A stretch of 64,000 nt of DNA, from positions 3,220,001-3,284,000 of the forward strand of contig OY718805.1 of the NCBI GenBank assembly GCA_963070105.1, written 5' to 3'. This DNA comes from Litomosoides sigmodontis. Lineage: Eukaryota; Nematoda; Chromadorea; Rhabditida; Onchocercidae. The notes beneath the pieces are model-generated. The model saw only the letters and a list, made by a program, of their open reading frames with translations, was not told the DNA's origin and made no database searches. The first letter of the stretch is position 1. Each line of letters opens with the position of its first letter. This document shows, piece after piece, positions 26,395 to 39,400 of this stretch. Both the position numbers and the translations under genes were made by a program.

Positions 26395-27774
26395 AATATT
26401 ATTACTTATTTATCACTTACTGAAATTTAAAACTTTTTAAAGTTTACAAACGTAACAATCAATTTAGATTGCATAATTAATTGTCAAATCATATAAAATT
26501 GATGAAAAAAAAAGCCGATTTTCTTTCCATCCTTGTATAGTAAGCTTTTTTTTTACGAATTCTTTTGTCTTTTTTTTTGAAATTTTCATTAATTATTTTG
26601 AAATTTTCAGCTTTTTCCCCTTTTTTTTTCTTTTGCTGCTCAAGTGATTTTTTTTCTCTCTTTTTTTTTGGTGTAAACAACGGACGACTTTTTTATTTTT
26701 TCATAGCTTTTGATTTCACAATTGATTAATCCTGTCATGTCATTTAACTGCTGCTATAGGTTACTCAGATGTTACTGAAAGTGCCATAATATTCTCGAGC
26801 TAATTTGTTTTAATTTAAAATCAAATTTATGCTTAAAACTTTTATGCTTCAAGAGAAAAAAAGCGACGTTACTTCACGTATGAGTGTGAAATGTTACGTA
26901 TGTTTTTTGCTATGTGTGAAATAAAAAAAACAACAAAAAACGAATTGAACATTGCTTATTAATTGAAAAGAAATGAAAACTGAAATAAATCAACGGGTTG
27001 CTTTGAAATACCAAATATTTCTGTGATTTATTCAGAGATGTACACGAAGAGAAGTGACGAAGTGAATTCGTTCTTATTTTTAAAAAAAAAAAATTTTTTT
27101 TTGAAATTACCTAAAACTACACCTATCTTATTGCTATTATCACATATTATTTTCTGTTATGCCTGTAACTTCCCACTTTAATAGTTTGTTGAAGAAGAGA
27201 AGGAAGGATGGATGAAGTTGACATGTTTTATTTAATTTATTAAAAACTGCCGTTAATTAATTGAGGTAAGGTGGAAATGAAACTTTCCCTGTAAACACAG
27301 TAATAGAACATACAGTATCTACGCATGAGAATTGTCTAAACAATATACCTTAATTATTTATTTTCGTTTTTTTAGACTATCCTCCTCGCCCTTTTTCTCT
27401 CCCTCTCCCTTTTGTTTCAAATTTAATGTTTTCTTTCATCCTTCTTTCTTTCTTTCTCGATTTTTCCGGATATTTTTTCGAGGAAATTAATTGAAAAGTG
27501 TTATTTTCTGTCTTTTTCTTTGCAACGAAACATTATTGTTTTACTTTTTGCAGTTTTTTTTTGAGTTTTTTCTTTGCAAATCGCAAAAGGTGTTTGTTGC
27601 TCTTTTAATTTTTTTAAAATTTTTTGTTTGTTTAATATTTTATAATTGTAAGAACTGTGATAAATAATTCAGTTTTTTTTGCCCCGCAAATTTTGTACAT
27701 ATTTGTTCTTCTTGCATTTCTTGTGTATATTTGCATATTTATTTTTGCAAAATTTACTATTTAAAAAATTATGC
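26395..27774. other. Convergent intergenic region
   Basis: This lies between the patched stop (+) and the tetraspanin stop (-). It holds T-rich tracts, a candidate AATAAA for patched at 26920 and a reverse-strand AATAAA at 27738-27743 for the tetraspanin, 32 bp past its stop. No further gene is seen. Confidence 0.7.
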
Positions 27775-30530
27775 TTATTTTTGAAGAACTATTTGAAGAT
27801 AATCGACCAGAAGCAATTCAATAATCATACATAAACCTGTAAATGATGTAATTTATGCTTGTTAAAGATGTGCTGCTACCTTCTCTCCAGATGTTTCCCA
27901 ATAATATGCAAATGGTAATTTCATTTATCACGTTACTTAATTAATTATTGCTAGAACATATGAAACTAAATATAAATACACTTTTGTTAAAAGAAAAAAA
28001 AATTTTTTTAACTGAAAATTTTCGTCAAATTTAGTTTTTTTTGTCGACAAATGAAATCATAAATTAATAATTTTTACGCTTCTAAATTGTTACGCAGTCT
28101 ATTTGCTTGCTTTGTTTTTGAACTGAAAAAAAGATTTGGGAAAAGTGTGTTAGTTTGATTTGTTGCAGAAAAGTTGCATTTACCTAAAATCAACAGTACT
28201 GCACCATTTAGGTAAAAAAACCCTCTCTTAAAAGCTTCGCTAAAAGCCTTAGCGCAATCATCCTTGTACACCGAATTTAACGCTATTTCACGTCTCTGTT
28301 TGCAATCGCTTAACGATGTGCATCCCTGAAAGTTTAAAATTATAAGGTTGTCAGTGAGAATCTGAAATTTTTAACACATTTTACACCTATCGAATGTTTT
28401 AATCACTTTTAAAATTTTCCGCCACGCAAATTATAATATGATAATAGTGAGGATGCAATGAAAAAATTTAGCATTTAATTGTTGAGGAAATTTACAATTA
28501 AATTTCACGTATTGTAATATCAAATATTCTATTGTCACATAAAAGATTAATTTCAATGCTATTGTGATGTGCAAATGCGCGACACAATAGAATAAATGTG
28601 TCACATAAAATTACGGTCACGTTTGTAACGTGAAACATCGTCCAAGATAGATTGTTTATTACAATTAAAGAAACTTTGCTAACATAAATTTTTTAATTCT
28701 TTGAATTTTTTCAGAAAACATACACTATGTATTTTTCTAAAATATTATATAAAATATGAATTTAGAGTTAGTGAAGCGCATTATTTACTATTACTCCATT
28801 CGAATGATGAAAGTTATAATTTATTTGAAATTTTTAAAAATTAGTCAAAATTCAAATAAGGTGCTGTGCATTTACATCAAACCTATTTTGCAACCATTAC
28901 TACATTCTTATCATTTTTATCACTGAAATATGCATACCCAATTTTTTTTAAATCGACTGGCATAACTCGGTATTCGACGAAAGTTTGTTTCATTGAATTG
29001 TACAACAAATCGTTCATAAGCAAACTGTTCGCAGCGCGTAAATTGATAATTAGATCGACAGCATGACCACGGCAATGAATTCATTTCACTAAAATTTTAA
29101 AAAAGAAATTAACAGCGAATTGAATTGCTGAATTAATTACACTGATTTCATGAGGCTGCAATAATTGCAATTTGAAATGATTTGCTGTATTCGAGAGTGA
29201 CTGAATAAAAGGATGGAAAAATATCTATTCAATTTAAATTGATTGAATAATCAATTAATTGATCAGGCTAATTTATTTCGAATAACATTTAGTAAATTAT
29301 TTTTACGCGGTACTTTTTGCTTTTTACTAACACAGATTATTTACAAAATTAACGATGACATTATATAAAAATACTTTCGCCTTCTCTTCCAAACTGAAAA
29401 TGATTATTAATACACGTTGGATTTACTTGTATAAATTTTCTCGGAACGTAATATCAGGTGATAGGTAACGTAACCAAATGAGATGCGCTTCTGCACCTTT
29501 AACTGAAACGCCACAACAATGAAATCTTTGCTGAACGATATTAATATCCTGCAAGTATCACTGATGTAATTTCAAAAAAAAAAAAAAAACAAATATAAAG
29601 AAATTGTTTAATTGATAAAGTAGAACCATTTACCCGAGCATAGTCAATATTAGGTAGAACCACTTACCCGAGCATAATCACTATCACTGATAGCATGCTT
29701 TACAGCATACATTATATTATCATGAATAGGCTGTTGCCAACTGTAGCATGAAACGAATAGGATAAATCCACATCCTAACACGGCTGCAGTAGACGTAACT
29801 AACTCATACTTTAATAATTTTAGATCTAAAAAATTTTCCAACAATCGTGTCACTTCCAAAAAACTGAAACATTTGCAGCTAATTAGTTTTGTATGGGAAA
29901 ATAATTCGGTACTTAAAAATGGATAATTTTAATGAAGAGTACAAACAAAAGAAAGCAAACCAAAATTTGTGAATTCGAAATGAAGCAATTATAGTAATAC
30001 ATATAGCATATAAATCGATAATTAACACACTCAAAAAGAGTCCATAACGTTGCATAAAATTTGGCAATATTTTACTGTAACATAAATAAATTAAATAAAT
30101 GTTGTTTTACTAATTAAATAAATGTTTAATAGAAACAATAATAACAATAATAATTTGTAATAACCATAGCAACGATAATAACAACAATCAAGTAATAGTA
30201 ATAATAGTGATAATAAGCGTAATGATAACAGTAATGATAACGGTAATACAGCGCTAGTAATAGTAATAGTAATGATGATTGATAATAGCAATACGCTGAT
30301 GATAGTAACGATGATAGGTGATAAGCTAGAAATGATAAGTGATAAGCTTACTTGTACGTAACGAAATTTAGTGAGCTATAGAGTGTGACGATAAGTGCAG
30401 CACAACAAAGTGTCAGCTGCAGTAGAAGGATGCGAAGGATAATTCGTGCGATGATATTCGACGGTATTTGTCGGACATTTGCTAATTCTAAAATTCGTTC
30501 CAACAACGGTTGTCTTCCCAATGTTTGCAT
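27775..30530 (-). CDS. Tetraspanin, peripherin-2/ROM1-like
   Basis: Exons, 5' to 3': 30530-30352, 30074-29961, 29863-29668, 29548-29427, 29088-28938, 28325-28184, 27836-27775, about 321 residues. All junctions are GT-AG and phases agree. Four hydrophobic segments are visible: ILRILLLQLTLCCAALIV, the exon-2 segment LFLSVLIIDLYAICITIIAS, STAAVLGCGFILFVSCYS, and NGAVLLILGLCMIIELLL near the C-terminus. The large extracellular loop has the diagnostic CCG (FHCCG, residues 174-176), LPWSCC (209-214) and further cysteines at about 223, 256, 261 and 277, more than four in total, as in the peripherin-like group. Tetraspanins organise membrane protein clusters. The start is the first ATG of the open frame; a more distal first exon at 34621 is possible and listed separately. 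The family is confident; the orthologue is unknown. Confidence 0.85.
29628..29698 (-). repeat. 35-bp tandem duplication across a splice donor
   Basis: The minus-strand junction TATGCTCGG|GTAAGTGGTTCT at the end of tetraspanin exon 3 is repeated about 35 bp downstream as TATGCTCGG|GTAAATGGTTCT. Both copies carry a plausible donor. Only the first keeps the frame continuous with exon 4, because the second would add intron sequence with an in-frame TAA. Confidence 0.85.
30100..30340. repeat. Degenerate AATAAC/AGTAATAG-type trinucleotide tract
   Basis: About 240 bp of imperfect AAT, AAC, AGT and GATAAT triplets, inside the first intron of the tetraspanin gene as modelled. No unit is conserved well enough to call a single period. 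Confidence 0.7.
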
Positions 30531-31545
30531 CACTCCGTTGACAGTAATTGATAGAATTCGGGAATTTCAGATGTTTCAGGTGAGTTACACAGGTAGCGGG
30601 TGAATATCTTACGCTGTAGTGTATGTAGCACATGATAAGTATTATAGGATTAAGTTTTAATTAAAATATGAAATTTAATTAGAAAATGTTTTTTTTTAGC
30701 TAATTTTAATAGATGAAATAGTTGTGATAAGTGAAAGTAAAACAGTGCTAATTTATTACTATTGCAATCATTTAAGCTGTGGGAAATTTTTAATATTCAA
30801 ATCAAGAATTGTCTCTGTTTTTGTTGTTCTTTTCAATCTAAATGAACGTATTAATTTGTTTCTTCGGAAATTTAAACAAATTGAATTGGTTAGGAATAAT
30901 TTTCAAAATTTAATTGCTAAGTATTAACCACTCTTTAGCTAGCGATTAGGCGACAATGAATTCTTTTTTTTTCTCTCTCTCTCTTTTCTTCAGGTAAATG
31001 GAATGATTATTTACTTTGTTGAATAATTCATTAATCGAATTTTCAAATTTCATCTTATTCGCTGGAATTGAGGGGAAATATAAATTGTTAAAGGTTAAAA
31101 GTTAAGTTTGAATTTAAAGTTAAAGAAAAACCGAAGACTATGCAGTAAATTCATTTGCAAATAAATTTTTTGCATTTCACACTGAATAATTTCATTGACA
31201 ATTTTGCTGGAGGTGGTGATTTTTGCTAGGAAAAAATCTTTTTTTCGATACGAATCCAATAATTTTAAATTTTGATGTCAAATTACTTTCTGCTAAATTT
31301 GATGAAATAATTTCATATCATTGAAAATTTCAGCTCCTTACAACCAAACTTCCTCCACCCATTCAACTTTTCAATTAACAGTTTTGGTGGATTTTTTTTC
31401 CTCGTTCGTCTCTTTTTCTTTTGCCATGTCATCACGAAATCCTCCTTTGTCATTACCAACAAAAAGTTTGTTTAGAAATTTTAAACACCTATTGCACCTA
31501 TTAATTAGGCCACGAGCAAATGATTGTTTCCTTGGAAGGCAGAAA

Positions 31546-31583
<38 letters not shown>

Positions 31584-33569
31584 AAGAGAGCATGAAATAA
31601 AGGAGAGTGTGATTTAATTCTATCCTAAAATTTCATCATACGCTTTTTTATCATTTCAAACAAATTATAAACCCTGCTAAAACAGTAGATTCATCTGTTC
31701 TCTTTTTTTTTCGATTGATTACCAAAAACTGATTTCGAGGAGCAAATTAGGTCATACAATAGGTCGCTAAGGTTATTGTTACAGATGTGCTTTTAATGGA
31801 AAATGAGTGGAATGATTTCACATTGCAATTATTTTCCTTCATTTTCTTTTTTTTTCTTATTTCATCGATTACATTGTTGTAATCGAAAGTAAACTGCACT
31901 TTGTGACCTTTTCCTCCTCTATTCCTTCCCACAATTAAAGCATACCTTCCCGCCGGCCTACCTACTTACCTACCTACCTACCTACTTCTTACCTACACAC
32001 CTAAGTAATCCATGGAAATGTGAAATGTTTGAAGAGATATTATAATGCAATTGAATTTTGTTCCATTTCCACTTTTTTCAACTTCCTTGTAAAAAATCTC
32101 TTCTCTCTGAGAAATTGGAACAGTATTTCCTTATTTATAATGGTAGAGTTTTGTAAAAATCCTTTCAAAACATTTGGAATACTCTATTATGTTCTCTCTT
32201 CCTCTCCCTCTCTCTGCCTCTCTCTCTCTCTCTTTCCCTCAATTTCCTCTTTCATTTCAAGTTGCCAATGCTCAAAACAGGCACGCTATTATATGAGAGT
32301 ACTAAATTTCTCATTTTCGTACATTTGAATGATTACCTTTTAAAAGATTTATTCATTCATCCATCCATCAATGTCTATTTTACATTTAGTTAAGTTAGCA
32401 TTTCCATTCATCGATAATTGCTAATTAGATTATCGATTAGTTGCAATATAACAACTAATAGTTGAAATTATTAAAATCGACAATTCAATTTCTGGTGATA
32501 TTTTGACAAATAATCAAATTTTGCTTATAATTGGGTTAGTTTTACTATATTATTCGAATTTATCTCTAACTTTTGAAGTGATAAAAGCATCACATTGAAT
32601 GGCTTTTTTTGTTGTTGTTTATCATTGCTTCGAGCAAAAATAGATCAGACAAATTTATCACTTTCTCATCTCATTTTTTTCTTAATGCTGCCGCACTGAT
32701 GATATTTCGAATGAAATAAAATTCTTAAAATTCCATTTAAATAGGCCTTCCTCAATGCTTAGACAATTATTTGCACTTTTTCTTGTTTCTTATTACATTT
32801 AAAAATTTATGGAAAGAGCGTAAGCAATGAGACTGAAAAGAAGTGGAGAAAATGAACGAAATTTGTTTAATTCCATAAAATTTACTATAGTCAATCAAAA
32901 AAAAATGCTAGATGTACAGGAAAGACAAGAATAAAAAAAGGTAAAATGTTACATTTCAAACAACAGCAACATCAAAAACAAATAATTCAAATTATTTAGT
33001 ATAACATTGATGAAATGGATGAAAATTTTTCATCAATAATAAATTTGATTCTTTTGAATTTATTCCTCTAAATTTTTAATTATGATTTTATAATTTCAAT
33101 TTCATTTTTTTAACAATTTCAATTCATTCCTTTGAATTTAACTCTCATAAGAAATCGTGTAAAATTTGCATCAACGTTAGTGGAAAATGTCGAAGGAACT
33201 ATTTAGTCAGTGTGGTCAAAAAATTCATTTCGATGAACTATGTTAGCATTCACTCCTCCTTTTGAAAATTTATCATTCCTTTTCAATTTGTACATTAAAC
33301 TTATCATTCATATCATTCTCATTTAACATCTCTCCAGAGTTCTTCCTCTTTCTCTCTCTCTCTCTCTATCTCTATCTCAATTCTTTTAGGAATTATATGT
33401 AAATTTTCTACGATATCGATAAATTTTTAAAATAAGTTGAGAAAAAGTAAGTAGTAATTATTTTAAAATTTCATAACAGAATGGGTTTTTTTTGCCAATT
33501 TATTTATTGTTAAATTTTTTTCAAAATTTATTGATAGCATAGAAAGCTTGTCTGTCTTAGATACCTTGT

Positions 33570-34271
<702 letters not shown>

Positions 34272-34578
34272 ATTTGTCTTAGCATCAAAATTTAACACTT
34301 TCTAACGATAGCAAATATTTGTGAAATTGTATAAAATTTGAAGGAAAAGACTAGTTGAACAAAATTGAGGACAGAAATGCAAATTTGAAGGGATAGCGAG
34401 GACATGCAAATGAGGATGAAATGCTCCATCGATAAATGATGCTGTGTGTTTACAGTGAGTAGTGACATACATACTGCAATGGTTATTATTGATTTCAGTG
34501 ATGGATAAATGAGACGTGTGCGGTAGGTGAGGACGTACTGAGTGAAGTTGGAATGAAAGATGTAAGGAAGGTACTCAC

Positions 34579-34621
34579 GTATTTTACGCAATCTATTATT
34601 ACTGCTATTGCTAGCACTCAT
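34579..34621 (-). CDS. Candidate isolated first exon
   Basis: ATG at 34621 on the minus strand opens MSASNSSNNRLRKI and ends phase 1 at a strong donor (C|GTGAGT). A phase-1 acceptor that would keep frame exists just before the tetraspanin start (CAACGGAG|TGATGCAA, near 30533). Joining them would give that protein a 14-residue N-terminal extension and a 4-kb intron holding the CTA array. The acceptor is poor, so this remains a guess. Confidence 0.25.
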
Positions 34622-34899
34622 TTCAGATGGGAAATGATGAAATTGAACTTTTCACTGCTCTCATTTCCACTTTAATTTAGGTGATAATTTCATTGCTTAA
34701 AAAAAAAAGATCAAAATTTTCATTACTGCTATTTTCGTTGCTAAATGATATTCGTATATTTCGAGACGAATTTAATGAGATTTAATTGAATGTTAGATGA
34801 ACAATGAGGTGGACAGTGATGCTGTGTGCAAGTCCAAAACATTACTTAATTTTTATTTCATATTTTTAAGGATATAAGCTTCCCACATTTATGACTTCA

Positions 34900-35790
34900 A
34901 AGGCTTTTAGAAGACACTTGTGTTTAGCACACTGAATGGAACGCATCTTTGCAGGTTATTAAAACGCTGTCACACTGAGTAACTGTGAGGTTAATTATGA
35001 AGGCATTTTTTCATATCTTTTCAATTTTAAATTATAAATGAAAGAATAGTTGAGCAGAAGCCATGGAATCACCTAAGTCTCTTTGTCTCAAAACGAAATG
35101 GAAATTCGAATCACTGCACGATCTCTAACACTACGAAGTAATGATTGTCCAGAAGTATGCATACTGCGAGATAATAAGAAAATAAAATTTAATGAGCGGG
35201 AAATGTTGAAAAGATTGTAATCATTGCAATTATTAAAATTTAAAAAAAAAATTTTAATTAAAAAATTTTTAATAACTATTTTTTCTTTTGTCTTTTTTTT
35301 GTGCAAGGAAATTTTTCCCGTAAATGGATATGAATTTAACATTGAGCGGATTATTGCAACTCTTAAATGGAATATTTAAAATTCGTTGAAACCGTTGAAA
35401 AATTATTGCAATCATTCATTTATTGTTGAAATGAGGTTGATTAGACCATTCGGCTTGATTGTCCACTTGTAATGCCTTCTCTTCTCTTCTCTATGGAATA
35501 GATAATAATAATGCGGTTTGTTTTTTTTTTTTGAAAAAAAAACACTGAAATACATTTCTTCAAACAAAAGAGGATGAGATCAGAAATAAGATTTAGAGCA
35601 GAAATTTAAAAGGATAGGACATTTAAAATTTGCGTGTCACAAGAAGCCGCAGTACATGAAGAAGGGATGAAATAGACGACGAATTGAGTGCAAACAGCAC
35701 ACAATCGTCCAGCAATCATTCCTCTTTTAAATTCACTAAAAGATCCCCACTTGTCATTGGTGGCCATTGCTGGACTGCTCGAAAGTTGCA
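34900..35790 (-). pseudogene. Decayed Tc1-like transposase fragment (tentative)
   Basis: Three separated minus-strand fragments read like pieces of a Tc1/mariner-type DNA-binding region in the expected order. At about 35760 KWGSFSEFKRGMIAGRL resembles the first helix-turn-helix opening. At about 35150 SLLRSVRDRAVIRIS resembles the start of the second. At about 34960 a short piece around AFHS resembles the stretch before the catalytic domain. Stops and frame changes separate them, and no DDE catalytic domain or terminal inverted repeats were found. If correct, this is an old inactive copy. Confidence 0.3.
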
Positions 35791-36139
35791 AAAGTCATTT
35801 CAAAGCTTTTCAATTCAGTTGTTTACTTTAAATTGATAAGGTTTCATTGAGATAACGATTGTTGGTGTCAAGTAAAATACTGAAATAATTAGCATTTCTT
35901 ACTGTTAGCATCCTCTAATATCATTGCCTTTGAAATTTTTGCCACTTCCTAGCGTGAAAGTAAACGGTCAAAATCAAACTAATAATTAAAATAGCTAAAG
36001 TATTGCATTTAGCATAGTGATAATTGTTTAAGTTAATTTGCATTTTAAAATTCATTTAATATTTCTCCTCTCTATGGGTTTGCAGAAAATAAGTGATTAA
36101 TTGAAAGATAATCCATTGAAATATTCCGCTTCAACAACA

Positions 36140-36380
36140 ATTATTGCACGTATTACAATTATCACGTATATTACGCTTACAAGCACTTAAAACGAAACAA
36201 AATGTTAATATCACGTATATTACGATTACTACACACGCACACATTACGCCAAGTAAGACAAACCAAATGCCTTGTGAAAATTTTCAATCACTTAATCACT
36301 GCGTGTATTACGCTTGTAAATTAAGGCTCACGTAACATCGCGTATATTACAATTGTTAGGCATATTACGCTTGTAAAATA
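36140..36380 (+). promoter_or_regulatory. Clustered repeated motif upstream of the hedgehog-related gene
   Basis: Within about 240 bp ending roughly 60 bp before the ATG, a TATTACG-centred motif recurs: GCACGTATTACAATT (36146), TCACGTATATTACGCTT (36162), TCACGTATATTACGATT (36211), GCGTGTATTACGCTTGT (36301), CGCGTATATTACAATT (36339) and GCATATTACGCTTGTA (36360). Spacing is irregular and intervening sequence differs, which fits a cluster of binding sites better than a simple tandem repeat. The factor is not identified. Confidence 0.45.
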
Positions 36381-36441
36381 AGCCAAATGTTTTGTGCAAA
36401 ATTTAATTTTCCAATCACTTTGGGTGTGCGAGGCAGAATAG

Positions 36442-39400
36442 ATGGCAATGCTACTGCGATCGGTGCTTTTCCTGCTATCACTCTCACTGCTAATCAGGCA
36501 TGCATCAATGATAACCTATCGCTGCGACGACGATGAAATCATTGCGGTGCAAAACTTTGGCAACGACACCATTCGAATGCATTGCCAAAAGCCAAGCCTT
36601 TGTGGCTTCCGATTTTTGGTACGTTTTTCCCTCTCAAATTTCACTCATTCAATTTTTGCCGCACAAAATTTCAACTCTCTTCGAGCATCACTGATAGTTA
36701 TGAATGAAATGATCAAATCTTTCAACTATTCCAATATTTTCCCATTAATAATTGTTAAGCTTAAAAAAATTGCAAAAAAAAAGCGCACACACACACGCAC
36801 ACACACACACACACACACACACGCACAACTAATTTGATAATTATGCTCTTTCATTTGTCTTTTTTTTTTAGTATTCGAAATTAAAAAATTTTTTTTTAAA
36901 AAATAAACAAAAAAAACGAACGTTTTTAGTATTGCAAAATTTGAAAAAATTTTTTTTTCTCTTCCCTATCACCCACCGATCATTTGCTGAATAATTGTAG
37001 AAGTGCCACTACAATCATTCACAATCATATTGTGGTGGCAAAACCAATTTTGTTGCTCATCTAGAACAATCAACACCAATTTCACCGTAAGTTTTACACG
37101 TTAATTAATTAATTACTTTCACTTAATCACTGAATTTGACGTACTAATAAAACGAACTTACTTATTCCTAAACAAATTTTAGCTTAGCAATAGAATGTTT
37201 GAATCATTGCATCTCAAAATTTACACCCAATTAAATTAAATATGCAACAGTGAAGTAAAAAAGTGAAGTGAGAGAGATGAAGGAATCTTTGTACGTCAAC
37301 TGTCTTCCGTAGCATTTTAATTTAACCCTGAGACAAATTTTATGTTTCATTAGAAAATTCACTTCTTTCATCCATTCAGATTAATGCTAGCTGTTTCTGT
37401 TAATTGTATGCTAAACTCAGTTCTTCCACATTTCAGCTAACTTCTAAAGAATTAATTTAATAATTTCTGTACATCAATTCATTTCCATTACTATTATTAG
37501 CGTTATTATTATTAATTATGATATGCTCTATTGGTAAACATTTTTGTTTATTGCTATTAATTTCTGCACATCAATTCATTTCCATTATTATTATTATTAG
37601 TGTTATTATTATTAATTATGATATGCTGCTATTAGTAAACATTTTTGTTTATTGTTATTAATTATTAACTATTGCTGTTTACCATCACTATCATTATCAT
37701 TATCACTATCACTACCATTACAATTATCATTATCATTATCATTGTCATTATCACTATTCCAAATGATCATTGCTCCAAAACTTGCTAGTTTAGAAGATTT
37801 GAATTGAACGAAAAAGAAAAAACAAACATTTCAGAGTGATACATACATGTTGTAAATTAACAATTAACGAGGATGTTCAAATAAAGGAACATTTGGGGAA
37901 CGATTGTTTTTTGTACGATTTACCGGACGGTACGAATGGTACGACGGCTGAAGAACTGGAGGAAGCAGACAAAGAGGGCTACGCACTCCTGAAAAATATT
38001 AATGGAAGGCTGGAAAATTTCGCAGATTTTTCCGGTTATCGTCTCAGATATTTTTTGCTACGCAAAAAAGAAGCGGCACAATTTGTGATAAAAGGTGTTG
38101 AACGAAATGAGTAGGTTTTTTGTTTTTTTTTTTAATTAAAAATAACGATAACATATGTAAATATGTTTTTGTAATGCTCAAGATAGAACGTTGGATAATT
38201 TGAAGCAATTATCCTTGCTCTATTCATTAGCAGATATTATTACTATTAATGTCTCTGAAGGAATGGCGAAAAAAGTGTTAATTAAAAGCTCTTCCACTTT
38301 TGTGATAGCAAAATTCGTATTAACTGAGAAGTAAATTTTAATTTTCAAAATTTAAAATAATTAATTGCATTTAGGGTTGGCTATCGGGTAACCATTTGTA
38401 GTATACAGTGCCAAAATAAAAGTGAAAACGTAATAAAGGTAAATCTACATGATGAAAATCATGTAGATGTGAATGGAAAAGCGCCAATTCGCGATGATGG
38501 CAATTTGAATCAAATCAAATTTGTACTACGAAATTTGACCGATGATGGGCAGTGGCTTATTGCTACCTGGGCAGAATGGTCTCACAAGCGGTAAGTGAAA
38601 GCATTTTAAATATTTAAAAGTAATTTCATTTTGATGTTAATCCAATCAACAAATGAAATTTCCACTCTTACATTATCCATTTCTTTGATATTGGAGGGAA
38701 CGGAAGAAAAACTAATTGAATTTTTTCATTCTTAAACGTTTCATTAATTTCGAATAACATAAATGTAGAAATTCAAAATTTTGTACTATTATCAGTTGAA
38801 AAAAGCACTTAGCAAAGGCAACTTTTTTACTCTACGCGGTATTGAAATTTACAAGTGTTAATATAAGGAAGTGATCTATTAGACAGGTGGATGGTTAGAG
38901 TGAAATATTTTAAATTTGCAAACTAAATTAGTTTATGTCTTTGAATTGAAAATTATAATGGTTTTTTTAGTGAGGGGAAGAATTTCCGCCACACCAATCT
39001 TGGCCCATTAACTGCACCAAATTCTTGGCTCATTTATTGCGCTTACATTGTCCCATTAAAATTGCTATCCGTCCAATGTCAAATTGCTAGAGCTAACTGG
39101 CGTCAGGTAGTTTTATGTTTAAAAAGAAAGGACTATTTATATTTGCATAATTTTAGCTGGTCAGAATGGAGCACCGAACGACGGATTGAATTTGATGATT
39201 TAAATGGGATAAAAGGAAGTGGTCATCGGTATCGCACTCATCAGATTGATAATGAAATTAATCCTACTCACAAGAAAGGTAAGTGTGTAAGTAAGTAAGT
39301 AAGGTGAAGGGTGTTTAGAAGAAATGATAACGGCAAACATCGATTGTAGCAAAAGAGTAATTTATTCGTTTCACGGAAATTAACATTTCAGATTTTTGTT

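Noticed and set aside
30010..30030. Early tetraspanin donor at 30026
   Set aside because: It keeps phase but would delete the second transmembrane segment. The later donor at 29960 retains all four.
39107..39156. A 50-bp GT-AG intron in the hedgehog-related gene
   Set aside because: Removing it shifts the frame to an early stop, whereas reading through stays open to the donor at 39279.
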